Shown here piece after piece: positions 30,101 to 41,600 of a DNA stretch of 64,000 nucleotides. The stretch's first letter is position 1; every line of letters starts with the position of its first letter. A program made the position numbers and the translations under genes. Source of the DNA: an uncultured Pelagibacteraceae bacterium (GTDB taxonomy: Bacteria > Pseudomonadota > Alphaproteobacteria > Pelagibacterales > Pelagibacteraceae); assembly GCA_902552805.1 (NCBI GenBank), contig CACDIC010000005.1, positions 42,230 to 106,229 on the forward strand, given 5' to 3'. The notes below the pieces were generated by a model that was not told the DNA's origin, ran no database searches, and was given only the letters and a program-made list of their open reading frames with translations.

Positions 30101-32506
30101 TTAAGATCGAATTTTAGCGCCAGTTTTATTTTCTACTGCTTCTATGATTGAATTATTTATTTTCTCTAAATCCTTATCGTTTAAAGTTTTTTCTGATGAC
30201 TGAATTGTTATGCTGATAGCTATAGACTTTTGATTATCTGGGATATTTTCGCCTTCATAAACATCAAAAACTTTTATATTGCTAATAAGATTTGGACTCA
30301 CATTAGAAATTACACTTATTAACTCTTGTGCCTCTACATCTTTATTAACTACAAATGCAAAATCTCGCTCTGACTTTTGAAAATCCGATACTGAAAACTT
30401 CAATTTTTGATCTTTCAATGGTTTTCTTGAAAGTTTTAAATTTTCTAAAAAGATTTCAAAACCTATTAAATTTTCAGTTTTAATATCAATTTTTTTTAAA
30501 ATATTAGGATGAATTTCACCAAAATAAGCTGCAACTTTATCTTTTTTATGATCTAAGAAAATTCTCCCAGACTTCCCTGGATGATAATAATTGGGTGTGT
30601 TGCTATCAATGAAAAATTGATCGGAATTATAACCTGCCTCATTCAAAGTTTGCACTACATCTCTTTTTGCATCAAATAAATCTATATTTCTCTCTTTATC
30701 TATCCAAGAAAGCCTTGATTTTTTACCGGCTGACAAACCACAAACTATTGTCTTTTGCTCACCTGGGTTTGAACCAGTAAAAACAGGACCTATCTCAAAA
30801 ATAGATAAATCTTTAAAACCTCTATCCAAATTTTTGCTCATATACATGATTAAATTTGAAAATATAGAATTTCTTAAAACTCCCAATTCAGAACTTATAG
30901 GGTTTACAATTTTTACCTCTTTATTGGTTTCTCTAAAGTGTTCGTTATAACTTTGATCTGTGAATGACCATGTTATTGTCTCTAAATAACCCTTTGAAGC
31001 AATTGCTCTTTGCAATAAATGGAATAATCTTTGAGTTTGAGTTAAAGTAGATTTAGATCTATCTTTAATTGGTTCTATTGTTTTTATTTTATCATAACCA
31101 CTTATTCTCACCAACTCTTCAATAATATCTATTTGCTGTAAAATATCTGGTCTCCAAGAGGGAACTGTCAATTTTAAAAATTTTTTTTCTTTTTTGATTA
31201 CAAAACCAAGATCATTCAAAATTTTTTGGATTTCCTTTTCAGAAATTTTAAATCCAACTATATTTTCAAAAGAATTTACATCAAAGTTAATAGTTTTAAT
31301 TTTATAAGACTCAATTTTTTGTATATCGATTTTACTAACTTCGCCACCACAAATTTCTTGAATTAGTAATGCTGCTTTCTTTAAACCAGTTTCGATGGAT
31401 AATGGATCGATTCCTCTTTCAAATCTAAATTTTGCATCTGTGTCTAAATTCAATTTTTTTGCAGTATTTCTAATTGATCTTGGATCGAAATAAGCAGACT
31501 CTAATAATATATTTTTTGTATCAAATTCTGTGCCTGATCTTGTGCCACCAATAATTCCACCTAATCCTAAAACTCCTTTTTTGTCACTAATAACACACAT
31601 ACCTTTTTCTAACTTATAAATTTTATTGTCCAGTGCTTTAAATTCTTCTCCAGATTTTGAGTTTCTAACAATTATCCCTTTTTCAATTTTGTCGGCATCA
31701 TATGCGTGTAATGGTCGATTAATATCAAGCATTACATAATTTGTTATGTCAACAATAGCTGAAATGGGTTTTTGACCAACTGAAATTAATTTGTCTTTGA
31801 GCCATTGAGGACTTTCGGTATTTTTTACATTTTTAATCAAACAACTACCAAAAGCACTACACCCTTGACCTTTCTCCTTATTAATTTTAACTTTTAAAGT
31901 TTGTTTTGTTTTTAATTTAATCTGTTTCTCTTTAGATACTATCAATTTTCCAAAACCTGAGGCTGCAAGATCTCTAGCTATTCCCTTCACGCCAAGACAA
32001 TCTGGTCGATTAGGTGTAATAGATAAATCAATAAGATTAGATTTTAATTTTGAAAAATAACTTTTACCAACATTTTTTTCATATTTTTTAGATAATTCGG
32101 TAATACCATCACTCTCATCAGATAAATTTAACTCAGACTCAGAGCAAAGCATTCCGTAAGAGGTTACACCTCTAATTTTTGCTATTTCTAACTTTGTGTT
32201 AGTCTTTGGGATAATTGCACCTGGAGGTGCATATATGGTAATAAGTCCCTCGCTCGCGTTGGTAGCACCACAAACAACTTTTTTAAGTTCTTTCTCACCG
32301 ACGTTAACATCACAAACTTTAAGTCGATCTGCATTTGGATGTTTTTCTGTCTTGATAATTTTTGCGACTTTAAATAATTGATTATCAGGTGAAAGACTTT
32401 CTACACTTTCTACCTCTAATCCTATATTGGTAAGTTGTTCTAAAAGATTTTTTTCTTTCAGATTAGTTTTTAAATGATCTTTTAACCAATCAAATGTGAT
32501 TTTCAT
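30101..32506 (-). CDS. pheT: Phenylalanyl-tRNA synthetase beta subunit
   Basis: PheT (801 aa) is the large subunit of the (alpha-beta)2 enzyme that charges tRNA-Phe. It shows the EMAP/tRNA-binding domain (about 40-150, [16 protein letters not shown]), the B3/B4 editing domain, B5 with the DNA-binding-like fold (about 400-475), a class II-like core ([21 protein letters not shown]) and the C-terminal FDX-ACB domain ([14 protein letters not shown]). It overlaps pheS by ATGA and precedes lepA. The substrate tRNA-Phe gene is at the left end of this window. Confidence 0.97.
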   Translation of the reverse strand: MKITFDWLKDHLKTNLKEKNLLEQLTNIGLEVESVESLSPDNQLFKVAKIIKTEKHPNADRLKVCDVNVGEKELKKVVCGATNASEGLITIYAPPGAIIPKTNTKLEIAKIRGVTSYGMLCSESELNLSDESDGITELSKKYEKNVGKSYFSKLKSNLIDLSITPNRPDCLGVKGIARDLAASGFGKLIVSKEKQIKLKTKQTLKVKINKEKGQGCSAFGSCLIKNVKNTESPQWLKDKLISVGQKPISAIVDITNYVMLDINRPLHAYDADKIEKGIIVRNSKSGEEFKALDNKIYKLEKGMCVISDKKGVLGLGGIIGGTRSGTEFDTKNILLESAYFDPRSIRNTAKKLNLDTDAKFRFERGIDPLSIETGLKKAALLIQEICGGEVSKIDIQKIESYKIKTINFDVNSFENIVGFKISEKEIQKILNDLGFVIKKEKKFLKLTVPSWRPDILQQIDIIEELVRISGYDKIKTIEPIKDRSKSTLTQTQRLFHLLQRAIASKGYLETITWSFTDQSYNEHFRETNKEVKIVNPISSELGVLRNSIFSNLIMYMSKNLDRGFKDLSIFEIGPVFTGSNPGEQKTIVCGLSAGKKSRLSWIDKERNIDLFDAKRDVVQTLNEAGYNSDQFFIDSNTPNYYHPGKSGRIFLDHKKDKVAAYFGEIHPNILKKIDIKTENLIGFEIFLENLKLSRKPLKDQKLKFSVSDFQKSERDFAFVVNKDVEAQELISVISNVSPNLISNIKVFDVYEGENIPDNQKSIAISITIQSSEKTLNDKDLEKINNSIIEAVENKTGAKIRS

Positions 32507-33570
32507 CTACTTAGGCCTCTATAGTTCGTAGGTACGTCTAGAGGATCAAATCCAAAATGATTTAACCATCTATAATCACAATCAAAGAAAGCTCTAAGAT
32601 CATTAATTCCATATTTTAACATCGCCAATCTATCAATTCCTATTCCAAACGCATAACCTTGAAACTTAGTAGGATCGACCTTAACATTTTTTAAAACATT
32701 TGGATGAACCATCCCACAACCTAATATTTCTAGCCACTGATCACCTTCCCCTATAATAATTTTTCCATCTTTCATTTCGTATCCAATATCAACTTCGGCA
32801 GATGGTTCTGTGAAAGGAAAATGACTTGGCCTAAATCTCATTTTTATTTTTTTTACTTCAAAAAATTCTTTGATAAAATAATTCAAACAACCTTTTAAAT
32901 GACCCATATTTATATTTTTATCTATATGAAGACCTTCAACTTGATGAAACATTGGTGAATGTGTCTGATCACTATCTGATCTGTATGTTCTGCCAGGCGC
33001 GATTATTTTAAAAGGTGGTTTATCTTTTAACATTGTTCTAATTTGAACGGGAGACGTGTGAGTACGTAACAATCTTTCTTTTTTATCATCAAGATAAAAT
33101 GTATCATGCATATCTCTTGCTGGATGATTGTCTGGAGTATTTAAAGCAGTAAAATTGTTATATTCATTTTCAACATCTGGTCCTTCCTCTACACTAAAGC
33201 CTATTTCAGAAAATATAGAAGATATTTCATCAATTGTTTGTGATACAGGATGAATTTTACCCCGTACAAATGATCGCTCCGGTAAAGTAACATCAATTTT
33301 TTCTTTTTCCAATTTTTCATTAATATTTGCTTTTTCTATTTCGTTTATTTTTAAATTTATAAGATCTTGAAGTTCATCCTTAATTATATTCAAATCAGAT
33401 GCGAATTTTTTTCTTTCTGAGACATCAATAGTACCTATTTTTTTAAATTGAGATGAGACCAACCCATTTTTACCGAATAGATCAGATTTAATTTGATTAA
33501 GTTCTGCTGGATCTAATTTACCTTTTAATTTAAATGTGAATTCGTCTCTTATTTTTTTTAGATCGGACAT
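32503..33570 (-). CDS. pheS: Phenylalanyl-tRNA synthetase alpha subunit
   Basis: PheS (355 aa) carries the class II catalytic core. The N-terminal coiled coil (about 1-90) binds tRNA. Motif 2 and the Phe pocket appear in [25 protein letters not shown], then [19 protein letters not shown], and motif 3 is [18 protein letters not shown] near the end. The stop overlaps the pheT ATG. It follows rplT in the conserved thrS-infC-rpmI-rplT-pheST order, with a 43-nt gap. Confidence 0.97.
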   Translation of the reverse strand: MSDLKKIRDEFTFKLKGKLDPAELNQIKSDLFGKNGLVSSQFKKIGTIDVSERKKFASDLNIIKDELQDLINLKINEIEKANINEKLEKEKIDVTLPERSFVRGKIHPVSQTIDEISSIFSEIGFSVEEGPDVENEYNNFTALNTPDNHPARDMHDTFYLDDKKERLLRTHTSPVQIRTMLKDKPPFKIIAPGRTYRSDSDQTHSPMFHQVEGLHIDKNINMGHLKGCLNYFIKEFFEVKKIKMRFRPSHFPFTEPSAEVDIGYEMKDGKIIIGEGDQWLEILGCGMVHPNVLKNVKVDPTKFQGYAFGIGIDRLAMLKYGINDLRAFFDCDYRWLNHFGFDPLDVPTNYRGLSR

Positions 33571-33613
33571 TTTTACAGATTATTTCTTCAGCGAAATAAA
33601 ACAATAGTGAAGA

Positions 33614-33970
33614 TTAATTTAAAGCAGATTGTGCTTTTTGAACAATAGTTTTAAAGGCTTCTGGGCTATCATAGGCTATCTCAGCTAAAATTTTTCTATC
33701 AATTTTAATTCCACATTTGTTTAAACCATAAATAAACTTGGAATATGTCAAACCTTCAGCTCTTACACCCGCGTTGATTCTTTGAATCCACAATGATTTG
33801 AAATCTCTTTTCTTATTTCTTCGATCTCTATATGCATATTGCATAGCTTTTTCCATAGCTTGCTTTGCTACTCTAATAGTATTTTTTCTTCTTCCCCACT
33901 GACCTTTTACAGCTTTTAAAACTTTTTTGTGTTTAGATCTACTTGTTACACCTCTTTTTACTCTTGCCAT
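33614..33970 (-). CDS. rplT: 50S ribosomal protein L20
   Basis: L20 (118 aa, same length as in E. coli) is an early assembly protein with a long basic N-terminal extension ([19 protein letters not shown]) and a globular C-terminal domain ending VQKAQSALN. In E. coli it represses its own operon by binding the rpmI leader; the spacer upstream of rpmI here is only 53 nt, so such a structure is not evident. It starts 1 nt after rpmI. Confidence 0.98.
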   Translation of the reverse strand: MARVKRGVTSRSKHKKVLKAVKGQWGRRKNTIRVAKQAMEKAMQYAYRDRRNKKRDFKSLWIQRINAGVRAEGLTYSKFIYGLNKCGIKIDRKILAEIAYDSPEAFKTIVQKAQSALN

Positions 33971-33971
33971 T

Positions 33972-34178
33972 TTAACCTCTTAAGCTGTAAGGCATATACG
34001 ATTTAACAATCTTACCATCTTGTTTTGACATCGCAGTAGTGCCCCTAAGTTTTCTAATCTGAGAATTAGTTCTTTTTATCATGCCGTGTCTCTTTCCAGC
34101 TTGAGCCATCATAACTCTCCCTCTAGCTGAAATTTTAAATCTTTTTTTTGCTGAGCTTTTTGTTTTTAATTTTGGCAT
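33972..34178 (-). CDS. rpmI: 50S ribosomal protein L35
   Basis: L35 (68 aa) begins [20 protein letters not shown] and holds the family core [19 protein letters not shown]. The length is normal. It lies between infC (53-nt gap) and rplT (1-nt gap) in the standard translation operon. Confidence 0.98.
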   Translation of the reverse strand: MPKLKTKSSAKKRFKISARGRVMMAQAGKRHGMIKRTNSQIRKLRGTTAMSKQDGKIVKSYMPYSLRG

Positions 34179-34231
34179 AATTGGACGAGGTTATACAAAG
34201 AATGTTGAAAATTTACAACCTATATTAAAGC

Positions 34232-34777
34232 CTATAAAGGTTGAATTACCATAATCATTTGCTTTCCATCAAACTTGGGGTGCAATTCAACTTTACCAAT
34301 ATCTTTCATATCCTCTTTAATTTTAGCCATCAATTCATTACCTAAATGAGAGTGTTGAAGTTCACGTCCTTTAAACCTAATGGTAAACTTTACCTTGTCA
34401 CCTTTAGCAATAAATTTTTTAGCATTTTTTACTTTAAATTCATAATCATGCGTTTCAGTTACTGGTCTCATTTTAATTTCTTTTAAAGCAATTATTTTTT
34501 GTTTCTTTTTTGCAAGATTTGCTTTTTTTTGTGCATCATATTTATATTTTCCCATGTCCATAATTTTACAAACTGGGGGATTAGCATTTGGGGCAATTTC
34601 GATTAAATCTAAACCTTGATTTTTTGCCATTGAGATTGCCTCATTGGTATTTAAAACACCTAAATTTTCTCCATCGCTTGCTATAACTTGAACCTCGGGT
34701 GAGGAAATTCTGTTATTTGATCGAGGTCCACGATCCTTAGTTCTTCTTTGAAAATAGTTTTGCTTAAAATCTGCCAC
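34232..34777 (-). CDS. infC: Translation initiation factor IF-3
   Basis: IF-3 (181 aa) prevents premature subunit joining and checks the start codon. The N-domain (about 15-80, with GENLGVLNTNEAISMAKNQGLDLIEI), a Lys-rich linker (KYKYDAQKKANLAKKKQK) and the C-domain (IKMRPVTETHDYEFKVKNAKKFI) are all present. The start is GTG at 34777, right after the thrS TAA, with no obvious Shine-Dalgarno. Many bacteria use a rare AUU here for self-control; GTG is less extreme but still a non-AUG start, and coupling to thrS is likely. Confidence 0.97.
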   Translation of the reverse strand: MADFKQNYFQRRTKDRGPRSNNRISSPEVQVIASDGENLGVLNTNEAISMAKNQGLDLIEIAPNANPPVCKIMDMGKYKYDAQKKANLAKKKQKIIALKEIKMRPVTETHDYEFKVKNAKKFIAKGDKVKFTIRFKGRELQHSHLGNELMAKIKEDMKDIGKVELHPKFDGKQMIMVIQPL

Positions 34778-36700
34778 TTAAATATTTGAAGGTGCTTTAT
34801 TTAAAGCAGAAAATTTTTTTAGAAATGAGTTTAGATCCATATTTTCTTGTTTATTTGAATCCAATCTTCTAATGGTTACTGAGTTACTGTCAACTTCTTT
34901 TTTACCACAAATTATTAAAAGAGGTATTTTTGCTAATGAATGATCTCTTATTTTATAATTTAAATTATGATTTTTTAAATCAACCATTGATGTAATTCCA
35001 GCTTCTCTTATCTTATTAGAAACTTTTTTTGCATATTCTTCGAAGTCTTCGGAAATAGGTATAACAACTGTTTGTAACGGAGATATCCAAAATGGAAATT
35101 TTCCAGCATAGTTTTCAATCAGTATTCCTATAAATCTCTCAAGTGATCCAAATAATGCACGATGTAACATAACAGGAACTTTCTTAGTACCATCTTTATC
35201 TACGTATGATGCATCTAGTCTACCTGGTAAATTTAAATCAACTTGGACTGTTCCACATTGCCAATCTCTTCCTATTGCATCTCTTAAAACAAATTCTATT
35301 TTTGGACCGTAAAATGCTCCCTCACCTTTATTAATACTATACTCAAGTTTAGACGCTTTGACTGCCTTTAACAAAGATGCTTCAGCCTTGTCCCAAATCT
35401 CATCCTCACCAACTCTTACCTCTGGCCTATCAGCATATTTAAGAATTACATTTTCAAAACCTAAATCTTTATAAATTTCTAATATTAAATTAGTAACTTT
35501 TAAACATTCACTTGTGATTTGATCTTCGGAGCAAAAAATATGAGCATCATCTTGAGTGAATGCTCTTACTCTTAATAATCCATGTAAAGCACCAGATGGT
35601 TCATATCTATGAACTTTTCCAAACTCAGTAATTCTTAGAGGTAAATCTCGATAACTTTTTAGACCTTGATTAAAGACTTGTATGTGTCCAGGGCAATTCA
35701 TTGGTTTAATTGCAAAAACTTTTTCATCAGGAGTTTCTGAGGTATACATATTTTCCCCATATTTTTCCCAATGACCCGATTTTTCCCACAATAATCTATC
35801 TAATACCTCTGGTGTGTTCACCTCTTTGTATCCGGCTAGGTCCTGTTTAGCTCTCATGTAATTAATTAATTTTTGAAATAACGTCCAACCTTTCTCATGC
35901 CAAAAAACAGATCCCGGACTTTCTTCTCTAAAATGAAACAAATCCATTTCTTTGCCCAATTTACGATGATCTCTTTTTTCTGCTTCTTCAATTCTTTTTA
36001 AATAATCGTCTAAATCTTTCTGGGAGGCCCAACTTGTTCCGTAGATCCTTTGAAGCATTTCATTTTTTGAGTCACCTCGCCAATATGCGCCTGAAACTTT
36101 TGTAAGTTTAAAGGCTTTGCCAATTTTACTAGATGATACTAAATGAGGTCCTCTGCATAAATCATACCAAGTATCACCATGATGATAGACTGAAAGTTCT
36201 TCAGTTTCCGGAATACTCTCAATGATTTCTGCCTTATATTTTTCTCCAATTTTTTTAAAATGCTTAATTGCTCTATCTCTTTCCCATACTTCTCTTCTTG
36301 TTTTTAAATCTTTGTCAATTATTTTTGACATCCTTTCCTCAATTTTTTTGAGATCGTCATCTGTAAAGGGCTCCTTTCTGGCGAAGTCATAATAAAATCC
36401 ATTTTCTATAACTGGTCCAATTGTAACTTGAGTGCCTGGATATAATTCTTGAACTGCCATAGCCATGATGTGTGCAGCGTCATGTCTAATAACTTCTAAA
36501 CCCTCTGGGTCTTTTGCTGTAAAAATTTTAACGGAACAATCTTTATCAATCGAAAAATATAAATCCTTTAATTCTCCATTCACACTCATTATCAAGGCTT
36601 GTTTTGCTAATGATTTGCTAATTTTTTCAGCAATCTCTAGGCCTGTCACTTTTTTAGGAAAATCTAGATTGTTTCCGTCTGGTAAAGTAATTATGGGCAT
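34778..36700 (-). CDS. thrS: Threonyl-tRNA synthetase
   Basis: ThrS (640 aa) has the full domain set: TGS (about 1-62), the second editing-linked domain with HDAAHIMAMAVQELYPG (about 74-90) and a later zinc His/Cys set, the class II core (FAIKPMNCPGHIQVFNQG, with zinc Cys), motif 2 (EFGKVHRYEPSGALHGLLRVRAFTQDD) and a C-terminal anticodon-binding domain. The ATG follows the stop of the GT4 gene without a gap. It leads into infC in the same arrangement as E. coli thrS-infC-rpmI-rplT-pheST. Confidence 0.98.
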   Translation of the reverse strand: MPIITLPDGNNLDFPKKVTGLEIAEKISKSLAKQALIMSVNGELKDLYFSIDKDCSVKIFTAKDPEGLEVIRHDAAHIMAMAVQELYPGTQVTIGPVIENGFYYDFARKEPFTDDDLKKIEERMSKIIDKDLKTRREVWERDRAIKHFKKIGEKYKAEIIESIPETEELSVYHHGDTWYDLCRGPHLVSSSKIGKAFKLTKVSGAYWRGDSKNEMLQRIYGTSWASQKDLDDYLKRIEEAEKRDHRKLGKEMDLFHFREESPGSVFWHEKGWTLFQKLINYMRAKQDLAGYKEVNTPEVLDRLLWEKSGHWEKYGENMYTSETPDEKVFAIKPMNCPGHIQVFNQGLKSYRDLPLRITEFGKVHRYEPSGALHGLLRVRAFTQDDAHIFCSEDQITSECLKVTNLILEIYKDLGFENVILKYADRPEVRVGEDEIWDKAEASLLKAVKASKLEYSINKGEGAFYGPKIEFVLRDAIGRDWQCGTVQVDLNLPGRLDASYVDKDGTKKVPVMLHRALFGSLERFIGILIENYAGKFPFWISPLQTVVIPISEDFEEYAKKVSNKIREAGITSMVDLKNHNLNYKIRDHSLAKIPLLIICGKKEVDSNSVTIRRLDSNKQENMDLNSFLKKFSALNKAPSNI

Positions 36701-37855
36701 TTAATTTAGTAATCTCTTATACTCTGAATAAGTAGAAAAACACATTTTTTCAACATTAAATTTTTTTATAATGTTTTTTCTTCCCTCCTTACCCATTAAT
36801 TTTAAGGAAGTTTCATCCATTGTCATTGCTTGAATGATTTTGTTACTCAAAGAACCTGCATCACCAGATTCAAATAACAACCCAGTTTTTTCGTTTAAAA
36901 TTGTCTCATTTGATCCTCCAATATTACTAGCAATGATTATTTTTTCCATAGATTGTGCCTCTACCGCAACTCTTCCAAAAGCTTCAGGTTCAATTGATGC
37001 TGAAACTATAATATCAGAAACTTTATAAGCTAAAGCCATATCCTTACAATGGTCTATGAATTTTATTTGATTGGTCAGATTATATTTTTCAGTTAATTTG
37101 ATAAGTTTTTCTTTATAAGAATTTCTTCCCTGATCACTGCCTAATATTACAACATGAAATGCTTCGTATCCTAATTCAATTTTAACTAAATTTATTGCCT
37201 CAATAAATAATTCTTGACCCTTCCATGAAGTAAGTCGACCTGGCATAAGAATTATTTTTTTTTCATCAGTAATATACCACTCATTTAAAAGTTTTTTTTC
37301 ATCGGTTTCAATTTTGGTTGTTGGATCAAAATAATCTACATTTATGCCTCTAAAAATTACTAAAAATTTTTTATTAGAGTTTAAGAATTCCTGATAATTC
37401 TCTTGAATATGTGAAAAGATAAAGTTTGACCCTGCTATTACCAAATCTGACCTTACCATTACTGAATTATAAAATTTTTTTAATCTACCTCTAAAATTAT
37501 AAGTCCCATGAAATGTAGTGACAAACTTTCTTCTAGTTAATTTTGTTGCAAATAAACACGACCAAGCTGGTGCTCGACTTCTTGCGTGAACAATTGAAAT
37601 GTTAAAAATCAAAATTATTGCTATTAAAATAATTGAGTTTATCAAAATCAATAATGGATTTTTACTATGGACAGGGAGCCTTATTAATTTAACTTTTTTT
37701 TTATCAATAAACTTAATTAACTCTCCACCACTTGTAACAATGTAAGATTTACAATTATTTTCAGGCAAAAAATGTGCAATATCATAGCAACCAGTTTCTG
37801 CACCGCCGTAACCTAATTTTGGGATAACTTGTAAAACATTTAAATTAGATGACAT
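36701..37855 (-). CDS. Glycosyltransferase family 4 protein
   Basis: This 384-aa GT-B enzyme has an N-terminal donor-free half opening with VLQVIPKLGYGGAETGCYDIA, a hydrophobic stretch at about 68-86 (LLILINSIILIAIILIF) that may dock in the membrane, and the C-terminal donor-binding half with MPGRLTSWKGQELFIEAI and SIEPEAFGRVAVEAQSM (E-x7-E motif). The sugar is not predictable; LPS-core or O-chain synthesis is the usual role. Its stop abuts the thrS start, so it heads the translation operon. Confidence 0.9.
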   Translation of the reverse strand: MSSNLNVLQVIPKLGYGGAETGCYDIAHFLPENNCKSYIVTSGGELIKFIDKKKVKLIRLPVHSKNPLLILINSIILIAIILIFNISIVHARSRAPAWSCLFATKLTRRKFVTTFHGTYNFRGRLKKFYNSVMVRSDLVIAGSNFIFSHIQENYQEFLNSNKKFLVIFRGINVDYFDPTTKIETDEKKLLNEWYITDEKKIILMPGRLTSWKGQELFIEAINLVKIELGYEAFHVVILGSDQGRNSYKEKLIKLTEKYNLTNQIKFIDHCKDMALAYKVSDIIVSASIEPEAFGRVAVEAQSMEKIIIASNIGGSNETILNEKTGLLFESGDAGSLSNKIIQAMTMDETSLKLMGKEGRKNIIKKFNVEKMCFSTYSEYKRLLN

Positions 37856-37897
37856 TTAAAATAATTATATAATAATAGACAAAACTAATAAACTTAT

Positions 37898-38644
37898 ATG
37901 ACAAATTTTAATTACTTAAAAATTTCCACCACCAGAAAAATAAGATATTTGAAACACCATCAAAAAAATGCCACTTATATTGTTTTTTTGCATGGTTTTA
38001 TGTCAGATTTGGAGGGTAAAAAACCTCAAGCATTTTTAAAATTTGCAAAAAAAAATAAATTAGGTTTTCTTGCTTTAGAATATTCAGGTCATGGTAAATC
38101 ATCAGGAAAATTTATTAATGGTAATATTTCAAAATGGACTAAGGATACCACTTTAGTAATTCAAAAAGTTGTCAAAAAAAACGATATTATATTTATCGGA
38201 TCAAGTATGGGTGCTTGGATTGCTTTAAACCAGTTTAGTCTTATCAAAAACAAAATTAAAGGTTTTTTAGGAATAGGTTCAGCGCCAGAATTTCTTGATA
38301 AACTAATGTGGAATAAATTTTCTAATAAAATGAGGATTGAAACCAAAAAAAAAGGTGTCATAAATTTAAAACATGGTGATTATGAATACCCAATCACTTA
38401 CCAATTAATCAAAGATGGAAGAAAAAATAAAATTTTAAATAAAAGAATAAGTCAAAATATAAATGTAACGATGGTTCACGGGAGTAAAGATAAATCTGTA
38501 CCTGTAATTTACTCAAAAAAAGTTTTAAAAATATTTCAATCTAAGAAAAAGAAATTAGTAGTTATAAAAAACGGTGATCATAGTTTATCTTTCCCAAAAT
38601 GGCTCAAGATATTGAAAAAAGAGTTAAAATTAATAATTAACTAA
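37898..38644 (+). CDS. Alpha/beta hydrolase
   Basis: This is a 248-aa alpha/beta-hydrolase-fold protein. The oxyanion region is VFLHGFMSDLEG (about 29-40), the nucleophile elbow GSSMGAW (Ser about 104), a likely acid Asp in VHGSKDKSVPV (about 199-209), and the catalytic His in NGDHSLSFP (about 229-237). There is no signal peptide. It looks like a small cytoplasmic esterase or acyl hydrolase; mammalian ABHD10-like proteins are similar from memory. It is divergent from the GT4 gene and overlaps gltB convergently by 8 nt. Confidence 0.87.
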   Translation: MTNFNYLKISTTRKIRYLKHHQKNATYIVFLHGFMSDLEGKKPQAFLKFAKKNKLGFLALEYSGHGKSSGKFINGNISKWTKDTTLVIQKVVKKNDIIFIGSSMGAWIALNQFSLIKNKIKGFLGIGSAPEFLDKLMWNKFSNKMRIETKKKGVINLKHGDYEYPITYQLIKDGRKNKILNKRISQNINVTMVHGSKDKSVPVIYSKKVLKIFQSKKKKLVVIKNGDHSLSFPKWLKILKKELKLIIN

Positions 38645-41600
38645 CTTTTTGTATTTTTGTTTTTGTAGAGATTGGATTTTTAAGCTTATCTAACATTTCT
38701 TTTGGACAAACCTGTACAAAATTCTTTAACTCGCTTTCAAAGCCATCAATTATTTTTTTTGATAAACTGGATCCTGTTTCATTACTATGTTCGAGTACCA
38801 ATTCTTTTAAAAATTTTGACCAATACTCAGTTTCAACATTTTGCCATACAACTGAGTCCGGATTAACTTTTTTTTCAAATTCTTTTGATTTATCGTAAAT
38901 AAAAGCCATTCCTCCTGTCATGCCAGCTGCAAAATTATCTCCAACATCTCCAAGAATTACTGCTGTACCACCTGTCATATATTCACAACCATTTGAATCA
39001 CAGCCTTCGATAACAGTTGTGGCACCAGAATTTCTTACCGCAAATCTATCTCCAGCTTGACCAGCTGCAAAAAGTTTACCTGACGTTGCACCATAAAGAA
39101 CTGTGTTGCCAATAATAGTATTCTCATTAGAAATTAAATTGCTTTCATCAGGTAGTTTTATTGAAATGGTTGCTCCTGACAAACCTTTCCCAACATAATC
39201 ATTTGCATCGCCTTTTAAATTAAGTTTAAGTCCTTTTGCTGCAAATGAACCAAACGATTGTCCAGCTGAACCTTTAAAATCTAGAGTTAAAAAATTTTCC
39301 TCTAATTTTTCATAACCATATTTTTTATATAGGTGATGTGAAATTCTAGTGCCTACAGCTCTATTAGTATTTTTAATTAAAAACTCGTTATTTATTTTTT
39401 CTGAGTTATCTAAAGCCTTTTCTATTTGAGGCCAAATTTCTTGATCCAGTGTATTAGGAACTTGATTTATTTCTGATACCTCACAATACCTCTTATTATT
39501 GCCAGGGTCTGCTTGGACAAATAATGGATTAAGATCTAAGTCATCTAGATTAGGCGAGGCTTTACTTACCTGCATTAATAAATCAGTTCGACCGATAACC
39601 TCATTTAAAGATCTAAAACCAAGTGAAGCTAAAATTTCTCTCACCTCTGTAGCAATAAATGTAAATAAATTTACAACTTTATCAGGAGTTCCAGTAAATT
39701 TTTCTCTTAATTTTTCATCCTGTGTACATACTCCTACAGGACAAGTATTAGAGTGACATTGCCTTACCATAATACAACCCATCGCTACTAAAGCGGTAGT
39801 TGCTACACCATACTCCTCTGCACCCATCATAGCTGCAATAACAACATCTCTTCCAGTTTTAATACCCCCATCAGTTCTTAAAGTAACTTTATGTCTTAGA
39901 TTATTTAATGTTAAAACTTGATTGGCCTCCGTCAGTCCCATCTCCCAAGGTATACCTACGTATTTTACACTTGTTTGAGGTGTAGCCCCGGTTCCTCCAT
40001 TATGTCCTGAAATTAAAATTATATCAGCTTTTGCTTTTGCAACACCAGCTGCAATAGTACCAACGCCAGAAGATGCAACTAATTTAACTCCAATTCTTGC
40101 CTTAGGATTGATTTGTTTTAAATCATAAATAAGCTGAGCTAAATCCTCAATTGAATAAATATCATGATGCGGAGGTGGGGAGATTAACGTTACACCTGGC
40201 GTTGAATGTCTTAGCTTGGCAATCTCATCTGTTACTTTAAATCCTGGTAATTGGCCACCTTCGCCGGGTTTTGCACCTTGAGCAATTTTAATCTCAATTT
40301 CATTACAATTGTTTAAATAATTGACTGTTACACCAAATCTTGCTGACGCAATTTGTTTTACTCTCGAATTTGCACTATCACCAGAGTCCATAATCTTAAA
40401 TCTATTTGCATCTTCACCACCTTCTCCACTACAGGATGCACCTTTAATCCTATTCATCCCAATAGCTAATGTTTCATGTGCCTCCTTAGACAATGCTCCG
40501 TGGGACATACTTCCACTACCAAATCTTTTTAATATTTTTTCTATTGGTTCAACCTCAGAAATTTGAATAGATGGTCCTAATTTTTTTTTTCTAAAATCTA
40601 TTAAATCCCTTAAGTTAATTGGTGGCAAGTTATAGATTCCCTCAGCATATTTTTTATAAGCTGTATACGAGTTTGATCCTACAGCACTTTGTAATAAGTG
40701 GATTAATCTGCCCTGATATTGGTGTGTTTCTCCATTTTTTCTGTATCTATAAATCCCACCAATAGGTAAAACTGTATCGGTACTTTCAAATGCCTCTTTA
40801 TGTATTGCACGTATTTTTTTTTCGATTCCTGACAATCCAATACCAGAAATTTTTGAAGTCACTCCTGGAAAATAATCATCAACTATTGATCTGCTTAAAC
40901 CAACAGTTTCAAAATTACATCCGCCTCGATACGAACTTAAAACAGATATACCCATTTTTGACATGATCTTTAATAATCCTGCGTTCACTGATTTGATATA
41001 TCTTTCAACACATTCATCAAAACTATACTGGCCAAATAACTTTTTCTCATGCCTTTGGTATAAACTATCAAAAGCTATATATGGATTAACTGTTGTTGCG
41101 CCAACACCTATTAATGTTGCAAAAGAATGGGTGTCCAAAGCTTCGCCAGATTGAACGTTAATTGAAACATACCCTCTTAATTTTTTATCAATTAAAAAAG
41201 TATTAATCGCACCAACGCATAACAACATTGGCATAGGCATCCTTGTATCTGAAATAGCTTTGTCGCTTAAAACTAATTGTGTTACACCCTGTCTAACGGC
41301 AATTTCTGACTCTTTTTGGATCCTTTTAATAGAGTCAAATAAACTTTGATCATTTGAGAAAGTACAATCTATAGAGACAGAGTTTTTTCCAAAAAAATTT
41401 ATAAATTTGTTAAATTGTGAATTCGATAATATCGGACTATTTAAAACATAAATATTTTCTTTAGTTAAAGTATCAAAATCTAAAATATTCCCAAGATTAC
41501 CAAATCTAGTTTTCAAACTCATAACTTTATTTTCTCTTAAAGAGTCAATCGGTGGATTGGTCACTTGGCTAAAGTTTTGTCTAAAAAAATGATAAAGTGG

